Below are positions 1-10,332 of a DNA stretch of 64,000 nucleotides, in pieces (within the stretch, counting starts at the first letter, position 1; each line of letters opens with the position of its first letter). Both the position numbers and the translations under genes were made by a program. This stretch comes from Flectonema sp. DT1601 (lineage: Eukaryota; Euglenozoa; Diplonemea; Diplonemida; Diplonemidae): assembly GCA_964019425.1 (NCBI GenBank), contig OZ025827.1, positions 682,001 through 746,000 of the forward strand, read 5' to 3'. Under the pieces are notes generated by a model. That model made no database searches. It was not told where the DNA came from and saw nothing but the letters and a program-made list of their open reading frames with translations.

Positions 1-946
1 TGACGGTACGAAAAGTTTGGTGGGAGTTGGTTACGGATGTATTGTTGAGGATGGAAGTGGTGCTGGAGACATGATCTGTATGCCAAACAACACAACTCCA
101 GTTCCAGCACCAACTCCGCCACCACCAGCACGTACTCAACCACCATCGGTACCTTGCTCTTCGCTGTCAATCGTCATACAATCATCGAGCTGTAATCTAG
201 GATGGATACCTGCAGACACGGAAACAATGACTAGGTGTGCTGCAACAATTTGTAGTAAAATGGATTCGTGGGATATGGCAAGAGGTGCTGACGATACGAA
301 AAGGTTGGTGGGAGTTGGTTACGGATGTATTGTTGAGGATGGAAGTGGTGCCGGAGACATGATCTGTATGCCAAACAACACAACTCCAGTTCCAGCACCT
401 ACTCCACCACCATCAGTACCTTGCTCTTCTCTGACAGTCGTCATACAATCATCAAGCTGCAATTCAAGAATGAAACCAGCAGACACGGAAACAATGACTA
501 GGTGTGCTGCAACAATTTGTAGTAAAATGGATTCGTGGGATATGGCAAGAGGTGCTGACGGTACGAAAAGGTTGGTGGGAGTTGGTTACGGATGTATTGT
601 TGAGGATGGAAGTGGTGCCGGAGACATGATCTGTATGCCAAACAACACAACTCCAGTTCCAGCACCAACTCCGCCACCACCAGCACGTACTCCACCACCA
701 TCGGTACCTTGCTCTTCGCTGTCAATCGTCATACAATCATCGAGCTGTAATCTAGGATGGATACCTGCAGACACGGAAACAATGACTAGGTGTGCTGCAA
801 CAATTTGTAGTAAAATGGATTCGTGGGATATGGCAAGAGGTGCTGACGGTACGAAAAGGTTGGTGGGAGTTGGTTACGGATGTATTGTTGAGGATGGAAG
901 TGGTGTCGGAGACATGATCTGTATGCCAAACTACCTGATTTCCAAG
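1..946 (+). repeat. Tandem 288/267/288-bp coding repeats
   Basis: The marker TTGGTGGGAG recurs at 17, 305, 572 and 860, giving periods of 288, 267 and 288 bp. The shorter unit lacks seven residues of the Pro-rich linker. Differences between units are few and mostly silent or confined to the linker and the residues after SSSCN. Confidence 0.9.
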
Positions 947-949
947 TGA
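1..949 (+). CDS. Secreted-type Cys-repeat protein, 3' end of gene
   Basis: The reading frame is open from base 2 to the TGA at 947-949 and has no start inside the window, so the gene begins upstream. It contains tandem units of 96, 89 and 96 residues plus a partial one. Each has a Cys-containing globular part (motifs TRCAATICSKMDSWDMA and GVGYGCIVEDGSG) and a linker rich in Pro, Thr and Ala (NNTTPVPAPTPPP). The spaced cysteines and Pro/Thr linkers suggest an extracellular multidomain protein, but I do not recognise the domain. The last unit ends abruptly at MICMPNYLISK. Units are almost identical in DNA, pointing to recent internal duplication. The signal peptide, if any, lies outside the window. 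Confidence 0.75.
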   Translation, partial: DGTKSLVGVGYGCIVEDGSGAGDMICMPNNTTPVPAPTPPPPARTQPPSVPCSSLSIVIQSSSCNLGWIPADTETMTRCAATICSKMDSWDMARGADDTKRLVGVGYGCIVEDGSGAGDMICMPNNTTPVPAPTPPPSVPCSSLTVVIQSSSCNSRMKPADTETMTRCAATICSKMDSWDMARGADGTKRLVGVGYGCIVEDGSGAGDMICMPNNTTPVPAPTPPPPARTPPPSVPCSSLSIVIQSSSCNLGWIPADTETMTRCAATICSKMDSWDMARGADGTKRLVGVGYGCIVEDGSGVGDMICMPNYLISK

Positions 950-957
950 GAAAACTT

Positions 958-1056
958 CACTGTTGTGGCATTCTGATAAAATCAATTTATTGCCTTAATA
1001 GCGTACCTTTCCTCTCTATTCCTCTCATTATTGTTGCGATCAATAGCGATAAGTTT
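958..1056 (+). repeat. 3' flank repeat, copy 1
   Basis: Begins 9 nt after the stop codon of the Cys-repeat gene with CACTGTTGTGG and continues through AATAGCGTACCTTTCCTCTC and a CTCTCATTATTGTT block. The same series of blocks recurs about 1.0 kb downstream. It probably represents the 3' UTR or termination region of this gene family. Confidence 0.75.
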
Positions 1057-1779
1057 AGTTAGGTCACAGTGAATCATTGAAGAACGATCATAGTTCCTAG
1101 TTTAAATTTATTAACCAAATTTTTTTTTTTTTTGGTAATCTTGTGAGCTGCAAATATTTGATGATTTATTTTTGCATTTAGCAAGTATTGTAAGAACTAA
1201 AAAAGAAGAATTTTAGCAGCACACCTTAACCTCCTTAAGCTTTATCAGTTTAAGTCGGTTTAGTCGGTTTCGTGCACAATAGTGTTTGTGTTTTGTTTTT
1301 TTGTTTAGTCTTAAGTTAAAACCAAGTTCAATTTTGCGGCCCAAGTTGTCGACAATACTTTCCTGTCGATAATTTGGGATGCTAAGTTGGCAGAATCGTC
1401 CTTCGCTGTTTTTTTTCGATATGAGTGAAACTCGTGTTAGACGCTTTTGGTAGTAATGCATTATTGTTTTTCCCCTTGAAGCGTTCAAACATGTAATATT
1501 TATTTTTTTAGAGTGCAAACTATTTTAATTCATACCTACTGGAGAAGATTATGTCTTCTGAAGTTACTCGGATCGATCCAGTGTGGTTCGATTAATTTTT
1601 AATGCTCTAAGAATTTTTTGTGTGTCACACGTGTGTATTTTTTTGTGTATTTTTATTTTTATATTTTTATTAATTGGGTTTAATAAGCTAAGCAAAGTGG
1701 AAAGCTGAAGATGGGTGTCCATTAATCATATAACATAAATTACATCCCTTCAGCTGAAGCTAATTCAACAATCAATACG

Positions 1780-1975
1780 GAGTCTTCGGAAACTGTTACG
1801 GATGAGGCACTCTGTTGCTGTGAGTTACCCTCCTGGAGCCCTCATGAATAGACAGGCCGATTTCTTTTTTATTTTTTTTTTTTGCTGTCTATGTCGGAAA
1901 GTCTCGCATGTGCTGTCCGTTACGGAAATGTTTGTGTTGAGTTCCTGCATTTCAGTAACATTTGGAATATCACTG
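1780..1975 (+). pseudogene. Decayed relative of the Cys-repeat gene
   Basis: One frame reads SETVTDEALCCCELPSW, aligning with TETMTRCAATICSKMDSW of the upstream gene. Further on, VRYGNVCVE aligns with VGYGCIVE. An in-frame stop (TAG, about 1851) and a T-rich insertion separate the two pieces, and the sequence runs directly into the second copy of the 3' flank repeat at 1971. Order and spacing therefore match a degenerate copy of the last coding unit plus its 3' flank. The identity is low, so the call rests mostly on colinearity with the flank repeat. Confidence 0.4.
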
Positions 1976-2081
1976 TTGTGACATTCTGTGTTGTAGTTCT
2001 GATAAAATGAATTTAATATCTTAATAGCGTACCTTTCCTCTCTGTTCCTCTCATTATTGTTTCGATCGATAACGTTGAGCT
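1971..2081 (+). repeat. 3' flank repeat, copy 2
   Basis: Matches 958-1056 in order (CACTGTTGTG, CTGATAAAAT, TTAATAGCGTACCTTTCCTC, TCATTATTGTTTCGATC), with about 13 extra bases after the first block. It follows the putative decayed gene copy as copy 1 follows the intact gene. Confidence 0.75.
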
Positions 2082-2193
2082 ACCAACCTAGCGTTAATAT
2101 TTAATGCTCTACGAGTGCTTTAGTATATTATCAGGGTAACTATTTTATCCTGTTTTAATTTTATTGATTTTTTATTTATTTTATTTTTTTATT

Positions 2194-2283
2194 CTAACTA
2201 ACTAACTAACTAACTTTTTTACAGAAATGAATACTTTTCTTTTATTGATCTCTACTTTTCTTATTCTCACTTTTCTGTTCTAA
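2194..2283 (+). promoter_or_regulatory. Splice-acceptor-like site with 18-codon ORF
   Basis: Five perfect CTAA units (2194-2214) resemble a stacked branch-point consensus and are followed by TTTTTTACAG ending at 2224. Three bases later ATG (2227) opens an 18-codon frame, MNTFLLLISTFLILTFLF, stopping at 2281-2283. The peptide is wholly hydrophobic, like a signal peptide without a protein. It may be a leader ORF of the next gene or a relic first exon. A second acceptor-like CAG (2339-2341) lies 27 nt before the start of the next gene. Confidence 0.35.
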
Positions 2284-2368
2284 AATTAATGATACTAACT
2301 TTTTTACACCTGCGAATATAGGACCTTTGTATTAACTTCAGTCTGGGGATCCCCGTTATTACAACAAC

Positions 2369-2938
2369 ATGAGTGGTGATGAAAAAACAGTTGATCACTT
2401 CCTTGAGATGTACCCCAGTATTGATCCACAAGTGGTGAGTGAAGTTTGTAACGCTCTGGGGAACGACACCTTTAGGATTCAAGATTGTTTAGAAGATATT
2501 TGTGGTGGAAGTGCTACAAGTAGCAGTGAAGCCTTTCATGCAGACAGGCCGAGAATATCGAGGGAAGAATTTGATAGAAGTGAAAGAGAATTACGAGAGC
2601 GGAGGATGGCGGAGTTAGAAGTACAGGCGGGACGAGTACCCAGCGCACCGTCAGTTGCTCATCGACCTCCACCGTCACTGCAGCAGCACCCTCGTCCTCC
2701 TTCGCTGTACGACCAGCCGCAGCAACGGACACCTGAAGTTGATCTGCTTGCGAGAGCTCAGCAGTTTCAACAACAACAGCAAGAACAGCAGAAACAGCAA
2801 CAACACCAACTTCAAAACCAACACCAGCAGGAACAGGTGCAGCTTCAGCAACAACAACAGCAAGAGCAACAACGAGCAGACCAGCTGCGGCAGCAGCAAC
2901 AGCAGCAGCAACAGCAACAGCAAGCGGAACAGCTGCGT

Positions 2939-2983
<45 letters not shown>

Positions 2984-3017
2984 GAGCAGCAACAAGCGGA
3001 ACAGCTGCGTCAGCAGC

Positions 3018-3048
<31 letters not shown>

Positions 3049-4093
3049 GCAGCAGCAGCGCCACGTACCTCCCCCCATATCGTATGAGGAAATAGCAGGT
3101 TCCTCTTTCGAACTCGTCTCTATGCCAAAGCCACTCCGCATCCTTTTCCGTGGCAACGGCACAGTCAGCTCTAGCAAGTACACAGAACACGGAGCCTGGC
3201 AACTCCACGCCTCAACACTAACATGGGATTGTGGTGAAGTGAAGTGGACATTTCAATATGAAGGAAATGGGATCTTTGGGAGAACTGATCCACTGACTGA
3301 TCCACAAGTAAAATTAAGAATGCTATTCGAAGTTCCAAAAGGGAAAGTACCACATCACAAGCCAAAGAAAGATAAGAAGGAAAAGGGGGGAAGTTGGAAT
3401 CCAATAAGTTGGTTGTTATCAAGCGGGACACCGTCACCAGCACCTTCACCATCACATTCTCCTCAACCTGAAGAGAAACAACCAACTGCTGTTGCGGAGG
3501 CAGTACCTCAGATTGACCTTCCACAAGTAATTCAGCCTCAGCCTGTTGTACAACAACAACGTCCTCATTCAATAATTCCTGATATCCCAAAAGCCCAACC
3601 AACACCACCAGTTGTGAGTAATACATCATCTCCTTCAAGTAGAGCTCCAACTCCACCATCTGTAGTCCCGAGTGCAACAGGAGATGAACCTTCAAACCTT
3701 GAAGGGAGTGAAGATGAAGAACTGATGGAGTTATTTGAAAAGCCATCGAAACCAAATAATTTCGAATCTCTACTCGGTCAGTTTATGACGGAAGAGGAGC
3801 AGGCATCTCAGGCACAGTCGCCAAAGACAACATCACCGGGGATGGCATTGCAAAGTACAAATTTTGATGATCTCCTGGGACAGTACCTCGACAAGGACAC
3901 CACTGAAAACCCTCCTCAAGTTGAGTCTAAAAATGTTGAAAAAAAATCACCTGCTGATCTGGCGGCCGCTTTCACTGATCCTGTTCCTGAACCAAAACCT
4001 GTCCTAACTCCCTCGCCTGTTGTTAACATTGAAGAGGTAAAGCCGGCTAAGAAAGCAAATTTTGATGATTTGCTTAACTCTTTCATGAAATAA
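2369..4093 (+). CDS. CUE-like domain, polyQ and FDDLL-motif protein
   Basis: 574 residues, no intron. Residues about 5-48 (FLEMYPSIDPQVVSEVCNAL, then NDTFRIQDCLEDI) fit a CUE-type ubiquitin-binding fold, a short helical bundle with the MFP-like MYP motif. Residues about 130-232 are Gln-rich, built of mixed CAG/CAA codons. A compact segment at about 235-325 (EEIAGSSFELVSMPKPLRI to QVKLRMLFE) looks like a small beta domain of unknown family. The rest is Pro/Ser-rich, with three spaced copies of a short motif: NFESLLGQFM, NFDDLLGQYL and, at the very C-terminus, NFDDLLNSFM. Such repeated acidic-dileucine-like motifs suit docking peptides of trafficking adaptors; that role is inference. The start ATG is 27 nt after an acceptor-like CAG, and AATAAA follows at 4126. 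Confidence 0.85.
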
Positions 4094-5074
4094 AGCCTCG
4101 CTACCACATCCTTTGTGTAGATTAGAATAAACTTATTTAATATCCATCTCTGACAGCGTCGTGTCAGCAATCTGCTATTTCGGTCTTGCCTGTGCAACTT
4201 TGAATTCTTGCCAGCTACTCAGCGACAGCTGTTACTGTTCTGAAGTAGTCGTTAATATTTAAACTTTCTTTTTTTTCTCTCCCTATTTGTTAGTCAGGTT
4301 TGTAAACAACGTGTAGTAGCTAACATTATTTTTTACAAATGTTGGCAGCCGTTAAATCACTCCCTCCTTTGTTTTTTTTATTTTTGATTTCCTTTTGGAT
4401 CAGTTGCCTTTTTTCTTGTAATTCCAGTGGTTTTGGGGAAACGAAATTTTAAAAAAAGCAAACAAAGATACCACTTGAGGGTCAATGTGATATGCAAAAA
4501 AAGTCCGTATCTAACTTCCCCTCTTTGAAGGTAGTCACTACTTGGTAACAGTGGAGTAGTGAGTATTGACTAACTAACAATCACACCACGCAGCTTGTGT
4601 TACCTGTGATATAATATGGTGTTTTAATGTTTTTCTTTTTTTCATCCTGACCTAGCCCGTGTATGAAGTTTTCAAATTCACAAAGTCTGCAATTTTGTTG
4701 TTGTTGTTGACTGGTGGCTTGTAAAATGAAGTGCTGCTGTTGTTGTTGACCAAGAACCATTTAGAGATGTCATCCTCCTCACTCGCTGCTATCCCTCGAG
4801 TGTTTCCAGAGTAGTCATCAAAGTAATTCATGCGGCTGTGTGTGCTCTACTTACACCTCTGTCGGCAACCAATAAGAAAGGGGAAAAAAAAAAAAAAAGG
4901 TTTTTTTTTGGTGTGCTCTTGGAAGTATGAAGAAAGGGAAAGGGGAGGAAAAATAAATACGAAAAAAAAAAAAAAAAAAAACAGTATTATTTTCTGATTA
5001 TAAACGAGAGCAGCATCAGTCTCGTGGATCAGTTTTTTCGCTCAATATTATTACATTACGAAAACAGAGTTAGG

Positions 5075-5111
<37 letters not shown>

Positions 5112-5264
5112 TCCGTTTTGAAGAACCGTTTTGAACTAATGAAATTTCCTATCACCACAGTAGACTACAGTGATATGGAGTTGAGTATAGTTGGTGTTTA
5201 TTCTAATTATTTTGAATATCTTTTTTCTCTTCTAAAGTCTTGTTATCACATATTCGTATTAAAA
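4094..5264. other. Intergenic region, A/T homopolymers
   Basis: Contains the likely 3' UTR of the upstream gene (AATAAA at 4126-4131), GTT-rich patches near 4695 and 4737, and three A-runs at about 4884, 4963 and 5081. A pyrimidine-rich tract ending in AAG at 5237 lies 27 nt before the PDX1 start. I see no gene. Confidence 0.6.
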
Positions 5265-6465
5265 ATGGCACAAACTGGAGCTACTGGAACCCCTGTCGTA
5301 AAGGAAGGAATGGCTAAGATGATGAAGGGAGGAGTTATCATGGATGTCACTACTCCTGAGCAGGCAAAGATCGCTGAGGCTGGTGGAGCTGTTGCAGTTA
5401 TGGCTCTTGAGAGAATCCCAGCTGATATTAGGTCTGAGGGAGGAGTCTCAAGAATGAGTGACCCTGCTATGATTAAGGGAATCATGGATGTTGTTACTAT
5501 TCCAGTCATGGCAAAGGTTCGTATTGGACACTTCGCTGAGGCTCAAATCATTCAGAGCCTTGGAGTTGATTACATTGATGAGTCAGAAGTTCTTACTGTA
5601 GCTGATGAAGAGAACCACATCAACAAGAAGAAGTTCACCGTTCCGTTTGTCTGTGGTGCCCGTAACCTTGGAGAAGCTCTTCGTCGTATTGCTGAGGGAG
5701 CCTCTATGATCAGAATGAAGGGTGAAGCCGGAACCGGAAACGTTGTCGAAGCCGTCCGTCACTGCCGTGCCATCCAGCGTGAGTGCCGTCGTCTTAAGAC
5801 CATGGACGAGGACGAGATGTTCACCTACGCCAAGGACATCCAGGCCCCTCTCAACCTCGTTCAGGAAACTGCTAAGTTGGGACGTCTTCCTGTTGTTACC
5901 TTCGCTGCCGGTGGTCTTGCCACCCCAGCTGACGTTTCTCTTCTGATGCAATTAGGTTTGTTTACCGTTTGCGGGTTTTAGGTAAGAGATAAATATCTCA
6001 ATAAGAGGAACAGCAATCGATTCTTAATAATAAAATAATAAAACTTTTCAAACAATCAATTCAACAACAGGATGTGACGGAGTCTTCGTAGGATCTGGAA
6101 TCTTTAAGAGTGGAAACCCAGCACAGAGAGCCCGTGCTATCGTATGTTATTAATGTTCTTTATTTAAGTTCTCTCAGTCGAAGCTGAAGAGATTTTGATT
6201 GTCACAGCGCGCTATCGTAACTGTGTATTCAATTAGCCATCACTGTAACAATAATAATATTTCAGGTCGAGGCGTGCACCTACTATACCGATGCCGAGAA
6301 GTTGGCGACCGTTTCCGAGGGATTGGTATGTGTACATTGCGTGTTAGTTACTGGCAGCTACACAGTAACTAGAATTGTATAAAATAAATTAAACAGGGAG
6401 AGGCTATGGTTGGTTTGACTATGGACCACCCAGGACTTGTGAAGTTCGCTGAAAGATCAGAGTAA
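5265..6465 (+). CDS. PDX1: Pyridoxal 5'-phosphate synthase subunit PdxS/PDX1
   Basis: Four exons, 5265-5955, 6071-6141, 6266-6325 and 6397-6465, encode 296 residues, the usual length. The enzyme condenses ribose 5-phosphate, glyceraldehyde 3-phosphate and ammonia into PLP; ammonia comes from the glutaminase PDX2, not in this window. Visible landmarks are Asp27 in MDVTT, the two Schiff-base lysines (Lys84 in MAKVRIGHF, Lys152 in [10 protein letters not shown]) and the phosphate-binding [12 protein letters not shown], whose first codon is split by intron 1. The C-terminus GEAMVGL..FAERSE is typical of the eukaryotic form. I chose the ATG before AQTGATGTP because family homology starts just after; an upstream in-frame extension to 5118 lacks similarity. 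No targeting peptide is evident, so the protein is probably cytosolic. Confidence 0.96.
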
Positions 6466-6630
6466 GCTGGTACTTCTTCTGTTTTAATTCTTTGGGGTTT
6501 TCATTAAAAAATTCGTGAGTTTTTTCATATTCCCCTTTTTTTTGGCTGTCGGCTGGGCTTGATTAAAGAAATGCTGTGCCTGGGGGAATTTACATCATTG
6601 TTTGTTAAAGAGCGCGTGTTTACCTTGGGG

Positions 6631-6662
<32 letters not shown>

Positions 6663-7516
6663 GTAAAAAAAAAAACGTTATCTTTTTTTCAACAAAAAAA
6701 GATTATTGTTCGTTTCTTAAGCCTGAGCAGTTCTTATTTCAGAATAGCTTTTGGCATTCCTTCCTTTCTAAGTTGCTCTTCTAGTGGCGCGAGTGATTCG
6801 CACTTCATTCGCGGGTAGCTGAATCGCTTGTTGCCGCTGATGAAGGGTGCACCTCCTCTTCCCTTCTTCTTACCTTCCTATTAAACTTGCTTTCAAAATT
6901 TATATTTCTTCAAGCATCAGAAATAGCACAGGCGTTCTGCTGCTTGAGTTTCACGAGAAGTCGCACAACAACCACTGTTGGATTCGGTCTGCTCGTCACC
7001 ACTTCCCATGTTCAGTGGGTCATAAGGCGGTGTGGTACAAGAATTCGTTCAGGGAAAAGAGAAGGGGGAAAAAAAAAAAAATTGAAGGCGAATGTACTCC
7101 GGAAGAAAGAAACCCCGGTTGATAGAAAAGAATCAAAGAAAGAAAAAAAAAAGTGAAACAATCAGAATTTCATCAACAAAAAAAAATTATTAACAAAACA
7201 AAAAAAAAAAAAAAAAAAAAAAGGAGTTTTTTTTTTTCTTTTTTCATAGGATTTCAATTCTGCACGTTTCCGAGGAAATACCATCGTAAGGCGTCGCAAA
7301 CAGGCACCGCGGATATTACGAAATCCGATACGTGATTTTCTCTACATGACTGCTGTCTTCTTCCAGGAAAAAACACACACAAACATAAATGGAAACAAAC
7401 ACGCAAAAAGAAACATTTCAGTTTAGTATTATTTTTATACCAAACTTATATATTCTAACAAAAATGTTAATTTGTTATTTGCGTTCTTCAGATTTTGAAA
7501 AAGAACTCTTCACAAA
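6466..7516. other. Intergenic region with long A-runs
   Basis: A-runs occur at about 6629-6659, 7070 and 7200-7222. Short Lys-rich frames here are products of the A-runs. The last 26 nt before RPS13 follow a TTCTTCAG acceptor-like site (CAG ending 7491). No gene seen. Confidence 0.6.
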
Positions 7517-8050
7517 ATGGGTCGTATGCACAGTTTTGGAAAGGGTATGGCTGACAGCAGTCTTCCATACAAGAGAACTCCAGCTACCTGGGCCAACAAG
7601 CACACATCAAAGGATGTAATTACTCAGATTATCAGACACGCAAAGAAGGGTTTGACTCCATCCCAGATTGGTGTTCAACTCAGAGACTCTGCTGGAGTTG
7701 CTCAGGTTAAGAACATCACCGGACGTAAGGTTCTTCGTATCCTCAAGCATCACGGTCTTGCTCCAGAGACTCCAGAGGACCTTTACTTTATGATCAAGAA
7801 GGCTGTTCAGATGAGAAAGCACATGGAGAAGAACAGAAAGGACAAGGATCAGAAGTTCAGACTCATTCTTATTGAGTCCAGAATTCACCGTCTGGCCAGA
7901 TACTACCGCCGTACAAGAATGTATGTTTTTATGATTAAGTACTTTGTGAACGACTCGTGTATTTATTTATTGTCTCAACATTAACACACAAACAGGCTTC
8001 CACCAAACTGGAAGTACGACTCTGCCACCGCCTCGACCCTTGTCGCATAA
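7517..8050 (+). CDS. RPS13: 40S ribosomal protein S13 (uS15)
   Basis: Two exons, 7517-7920 and 7996-8050, with a 75-nt intron inside the Met codon before LPPNWKYDS. The 152-residue product is full length and colinear with cytosolic uS15: GRMH..GKG at the N-terminus, [47 protein letters not shown] and the terminal STLVA. It binds 18S rRNA in the small subunit. The intron ends in ACACAAACAG, the A/C-rich acceptor style shared by other coding introns here. Codon choice is biased to GTT/CGT/AAG/ATC, as expected for high expression. Confidence 0.98.
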
Positions 8051-8071
8051 ACAGCGACTTCCTGTTGGAAG

Positions 8072-8193
8072 GTGAGAAATCTTTTTCATTAAAAAAAAAA
8101 ATATTTTCATAAATCAGAAGGAGTACGAAAATAAATAAAATCATCGACCGGATGTCTTTTAATTGTTTACTCAAAATATATTCTTCCCAACAG
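8072..8193 (+). promoter_or_regulatory. Possible untranslated-region intron
   Basis: GGAAG|GTGAGAAA lies 22 nt after the RPS13 stop, and TTCTTCCCAACAG ends at 8193. This 122-nt segment could be a 3'-UTR intron of RPS13. Alternatively, the acceptor may belong to the leader of the next gene, which also has TTCTCAAATCAG ending 10 nt before its ATG. Confidence 0.3.
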
Positions 8194-8332
8194 GTGACGA
8201 GTCGGTAATGTTATATTCTCAAGTGACGCTGGTGATCAATTACAACACTTCAAGACATCGTTGTTCTAACTGGTTATTACCACACGACTGACTGACTTCT
8301 TAACAATATATTCTCAAATCAGGTGTAGTATC

Positions 8333-8521
8333 ATGTTGAATGGACAGCGAGCAGCGCCGCAGCAGTGGGAGGGGGAAAATGGGCGGCAATTCGGAAATGT
8401 ATTTCAGAGTCAGCATCAGGTAGTGACACAGCAAACATTACAACCACAATTACCATCACCTTCAGCAGGGTCAACAGTGTTTACAGGTTCTGTTGGTACT
8501 CCAAGTGCTTCTCCGTATGTA

Positions 8522-8552
<31 letters not shown>

Positions 8553-9928
8553 CTCTACAGCCGGCAGTCGTTGAGCAACAACAGCAATCTGCAGTCGTAC
8601 AGCAGCAGCAACTACAGCAACCAACGGTCGTTCAGCAGCAACAACAGCAGCCAGCAGTCGTTCAGCAGCAGCCAGTTCCGCAATCGGTAATTCCGCAATT
8701 TTCTCAGCAACCCAATGGACAGGTGCAGCAGCATCCGCTATTACAACAACAGCAGCAGCAGCTCCCTCTACAGAGTGAAGGGTTTCTGTCGAACTCCAAC
8801 CAACCACAGCCACAATTACAACCACAGCCACAGCCTGTCGGCAGATTTGCCGACATTCTCATTAACCTTACCCCTCAAGACCAACACCTAAATGGTGTTA
8901 TCAGCGCCTGTACTTCCTTCTTCCAACAGCAGTGGGAACAGCTTCATAATCATAAAAGAGATTGCCACAAAGAAATGTCAACCAGAATCTCAATTATTGA
9001 TGAGAGAGAGGTCCAGATAAAGAGTCAAATGGACCTCCTGCAGACTGAGCTCTCTGACTTGAAGCGTGAGAAGCAACTTCTGACTGCAACTTTAGGAAGT
9101 TACACTGCTGACTTGGGATCGATAGACTCTGATAAGAAACATTTATCTAACTTAGTTTCAGAGATGTCAGGTTTGATGACGAGAGTTAAGTCTCAAAGTC
9201 AATCTAATGAAAGATCAAAGGGACCATCAACTTGGCAAAGTAGAGACGAACGTGAAAAGCGAGACTGGGATCGCGACGATCCATCATTTCAGTCTTCAAA
9301 CGTTCGGGAGCGGAAGTATGAAGACTACTCGAGGAGAGATGATAACACATTCAGCACTTCTCGTGATCTCGTATGTTATGTTATTCTTGTTGACAGATTG
9401 TTCATTCTCATACAAATATTAACAAACAACAACAGCCACCAAGAAAGAGGTACTCTGACGCATACACTAATAGTGGAGGTGGTAGTAGTAATGGAGGTAG
9501 ACAAACACATGGAGATAACGATCAATGGGATCGTAGGGGTGAATCAGAACAAGACTACAGTAGAGGAGGAAGAGACGGAGGTGGTGGGTACTTATCAAGA
9601 AACAATTCTGCAAGAAGAGATGAAGAACAAGACAGACCAAGAGGACCAAGAGAAATGAGAAGACAAAATGAGAAGCAGACCAGAAGAGACAACTGGAGTC
9701 ACCGCGACAGCGACGTTTCTATTGAAAGATCGCGTGACCGCAGTTCACATCGCAACCGATACTACGACTCTGCTTCTGAAACCGACGTATGTATTCTTAT
9801 TAAAGTAGTTAAAGTTATTACGTGTGTTGATTACAAAACAAAACCACAAACAGGGTGCCTCTGATGGATCAGCACCGAGAATCAGCGCCAGTCAGAGAAC
9901 TCCAAGACGTGGGCCCACCAGAAGATGA
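8333..9928 (+). CDS. Gln-rich, coiled-coil, Arg/Asp-rich C-tail protein
   Basis: Three exons, 8333-9370, 9436-9786 and 9854-9928, give 487 residues. Introns of 65 and 67 nt start GTATGT and end AACAACAG and CACAAACAG. Residues 1-175 are Gln/Pro-rich with repeated QQQ(Q)PAVV blocks. Residues about 180-285 (LINLTPQDQHLNGVISACTS to SEMSGLMTRVK) are predicted helical and coiled coil. The remainder is charged (RDEREKRDWDRDD, GGGSSNGG, SRDRSSHRNRYY), resembling RS/RD-rich nuclear RNA-binding proteins, and ends PRRGPTRR. I know no family match. A role in RNA or chromatin biology is only suggested by composition. Reading through the first donor gives a shorter frame that loses the R/D/S composition, which supports splicing. 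Confidence 0.8.
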
Positions 9929-10332
9929 TGGTCGTGTATTTGAAGGGACTCATTGAATTGTAATCAACGTTGCCGTAGATAGAAAGTTGATCCTCAGAAG
10001 GCGATCTGCGCATCGCCTTCACTAAAAAAAAAAAAAAAACCTACTGATGTGATACTTGTCATGAATTGAATATCGTTTTCTGTTGCTGTAAACATGTGTA
10101 CGTATTCCTGACTGAGTTAGGGGTTGTTAGTTTGTCGTGTCAGCATCGATTTTGTTTATGTTTCTTTTTATTCCTTTTTTTTTTTTTTTTTTTGACAAAG
10201 AAGGGGGTAGGGAGAAAAAACCGAAAAAAAATAAAATAAAAGAACAACAACAGTATTCCATAGAACCAACCACACCAATCTAATCAATTCTGAGTATCTA
10301 AATAATAAAACTACTTCTCAGGTATCACAAGA
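9929..10332. other. Intergenic region
   Basis: Contains A- and T-runs at about 10024 and 10178, a likely 3' UTR, and TACTTCTCAG ending 11 nt before the next start codon. Nothing else recognised. Confidence 0.55.

Larger units (their letters stand above)
950..2368. other. Intergenic region with gene-relic and duplicated 3' flank
   Basis: There is no intact gene here. It holds two copies of a 3' flanking sequence (958-1056 and 1971-2081), a probable decayed relative of the upstream Cys-repeat gene (about 1780-1975), T-rich tracts, and a strong splice-acceptor-like site with an 18-codon ORF (2194-2283). A minus-strand frame at 1213-1518 is basic low-complexity sequence and looks spurious. Confidence 0.6.

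Noticed and set aside
2655-3208. Frames of poly-Ser/Asn and poly-Leu overlapping the CUE/polyQ gene.
   Set aside because: Out-of-frame readings of CAG/CAA tracts; the 574-residue frame includes recognisable domains on both sides of the tract.
5118-5264. N-terminal extension of PDX1 starting [10 protein letters not shown].
   Set aside because: It has no similarity to the family, crosses a T-rich tract with an acceptor-like AAG, and the family N-terminus begins at 5265.
6602-7335. Lys-rich 60-90-codon frames upstream of RPS13.
   Set aside because: They are translations of A-runs and have no domain or composition beyond that.
8323-8332. GTGTAGTATC, identical to the branch-recognition core of U2 snRNA.
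   Set aside because: Ten-base match only; surrounding sequence lacks U2 structure and it sits directly before a protein start codon.
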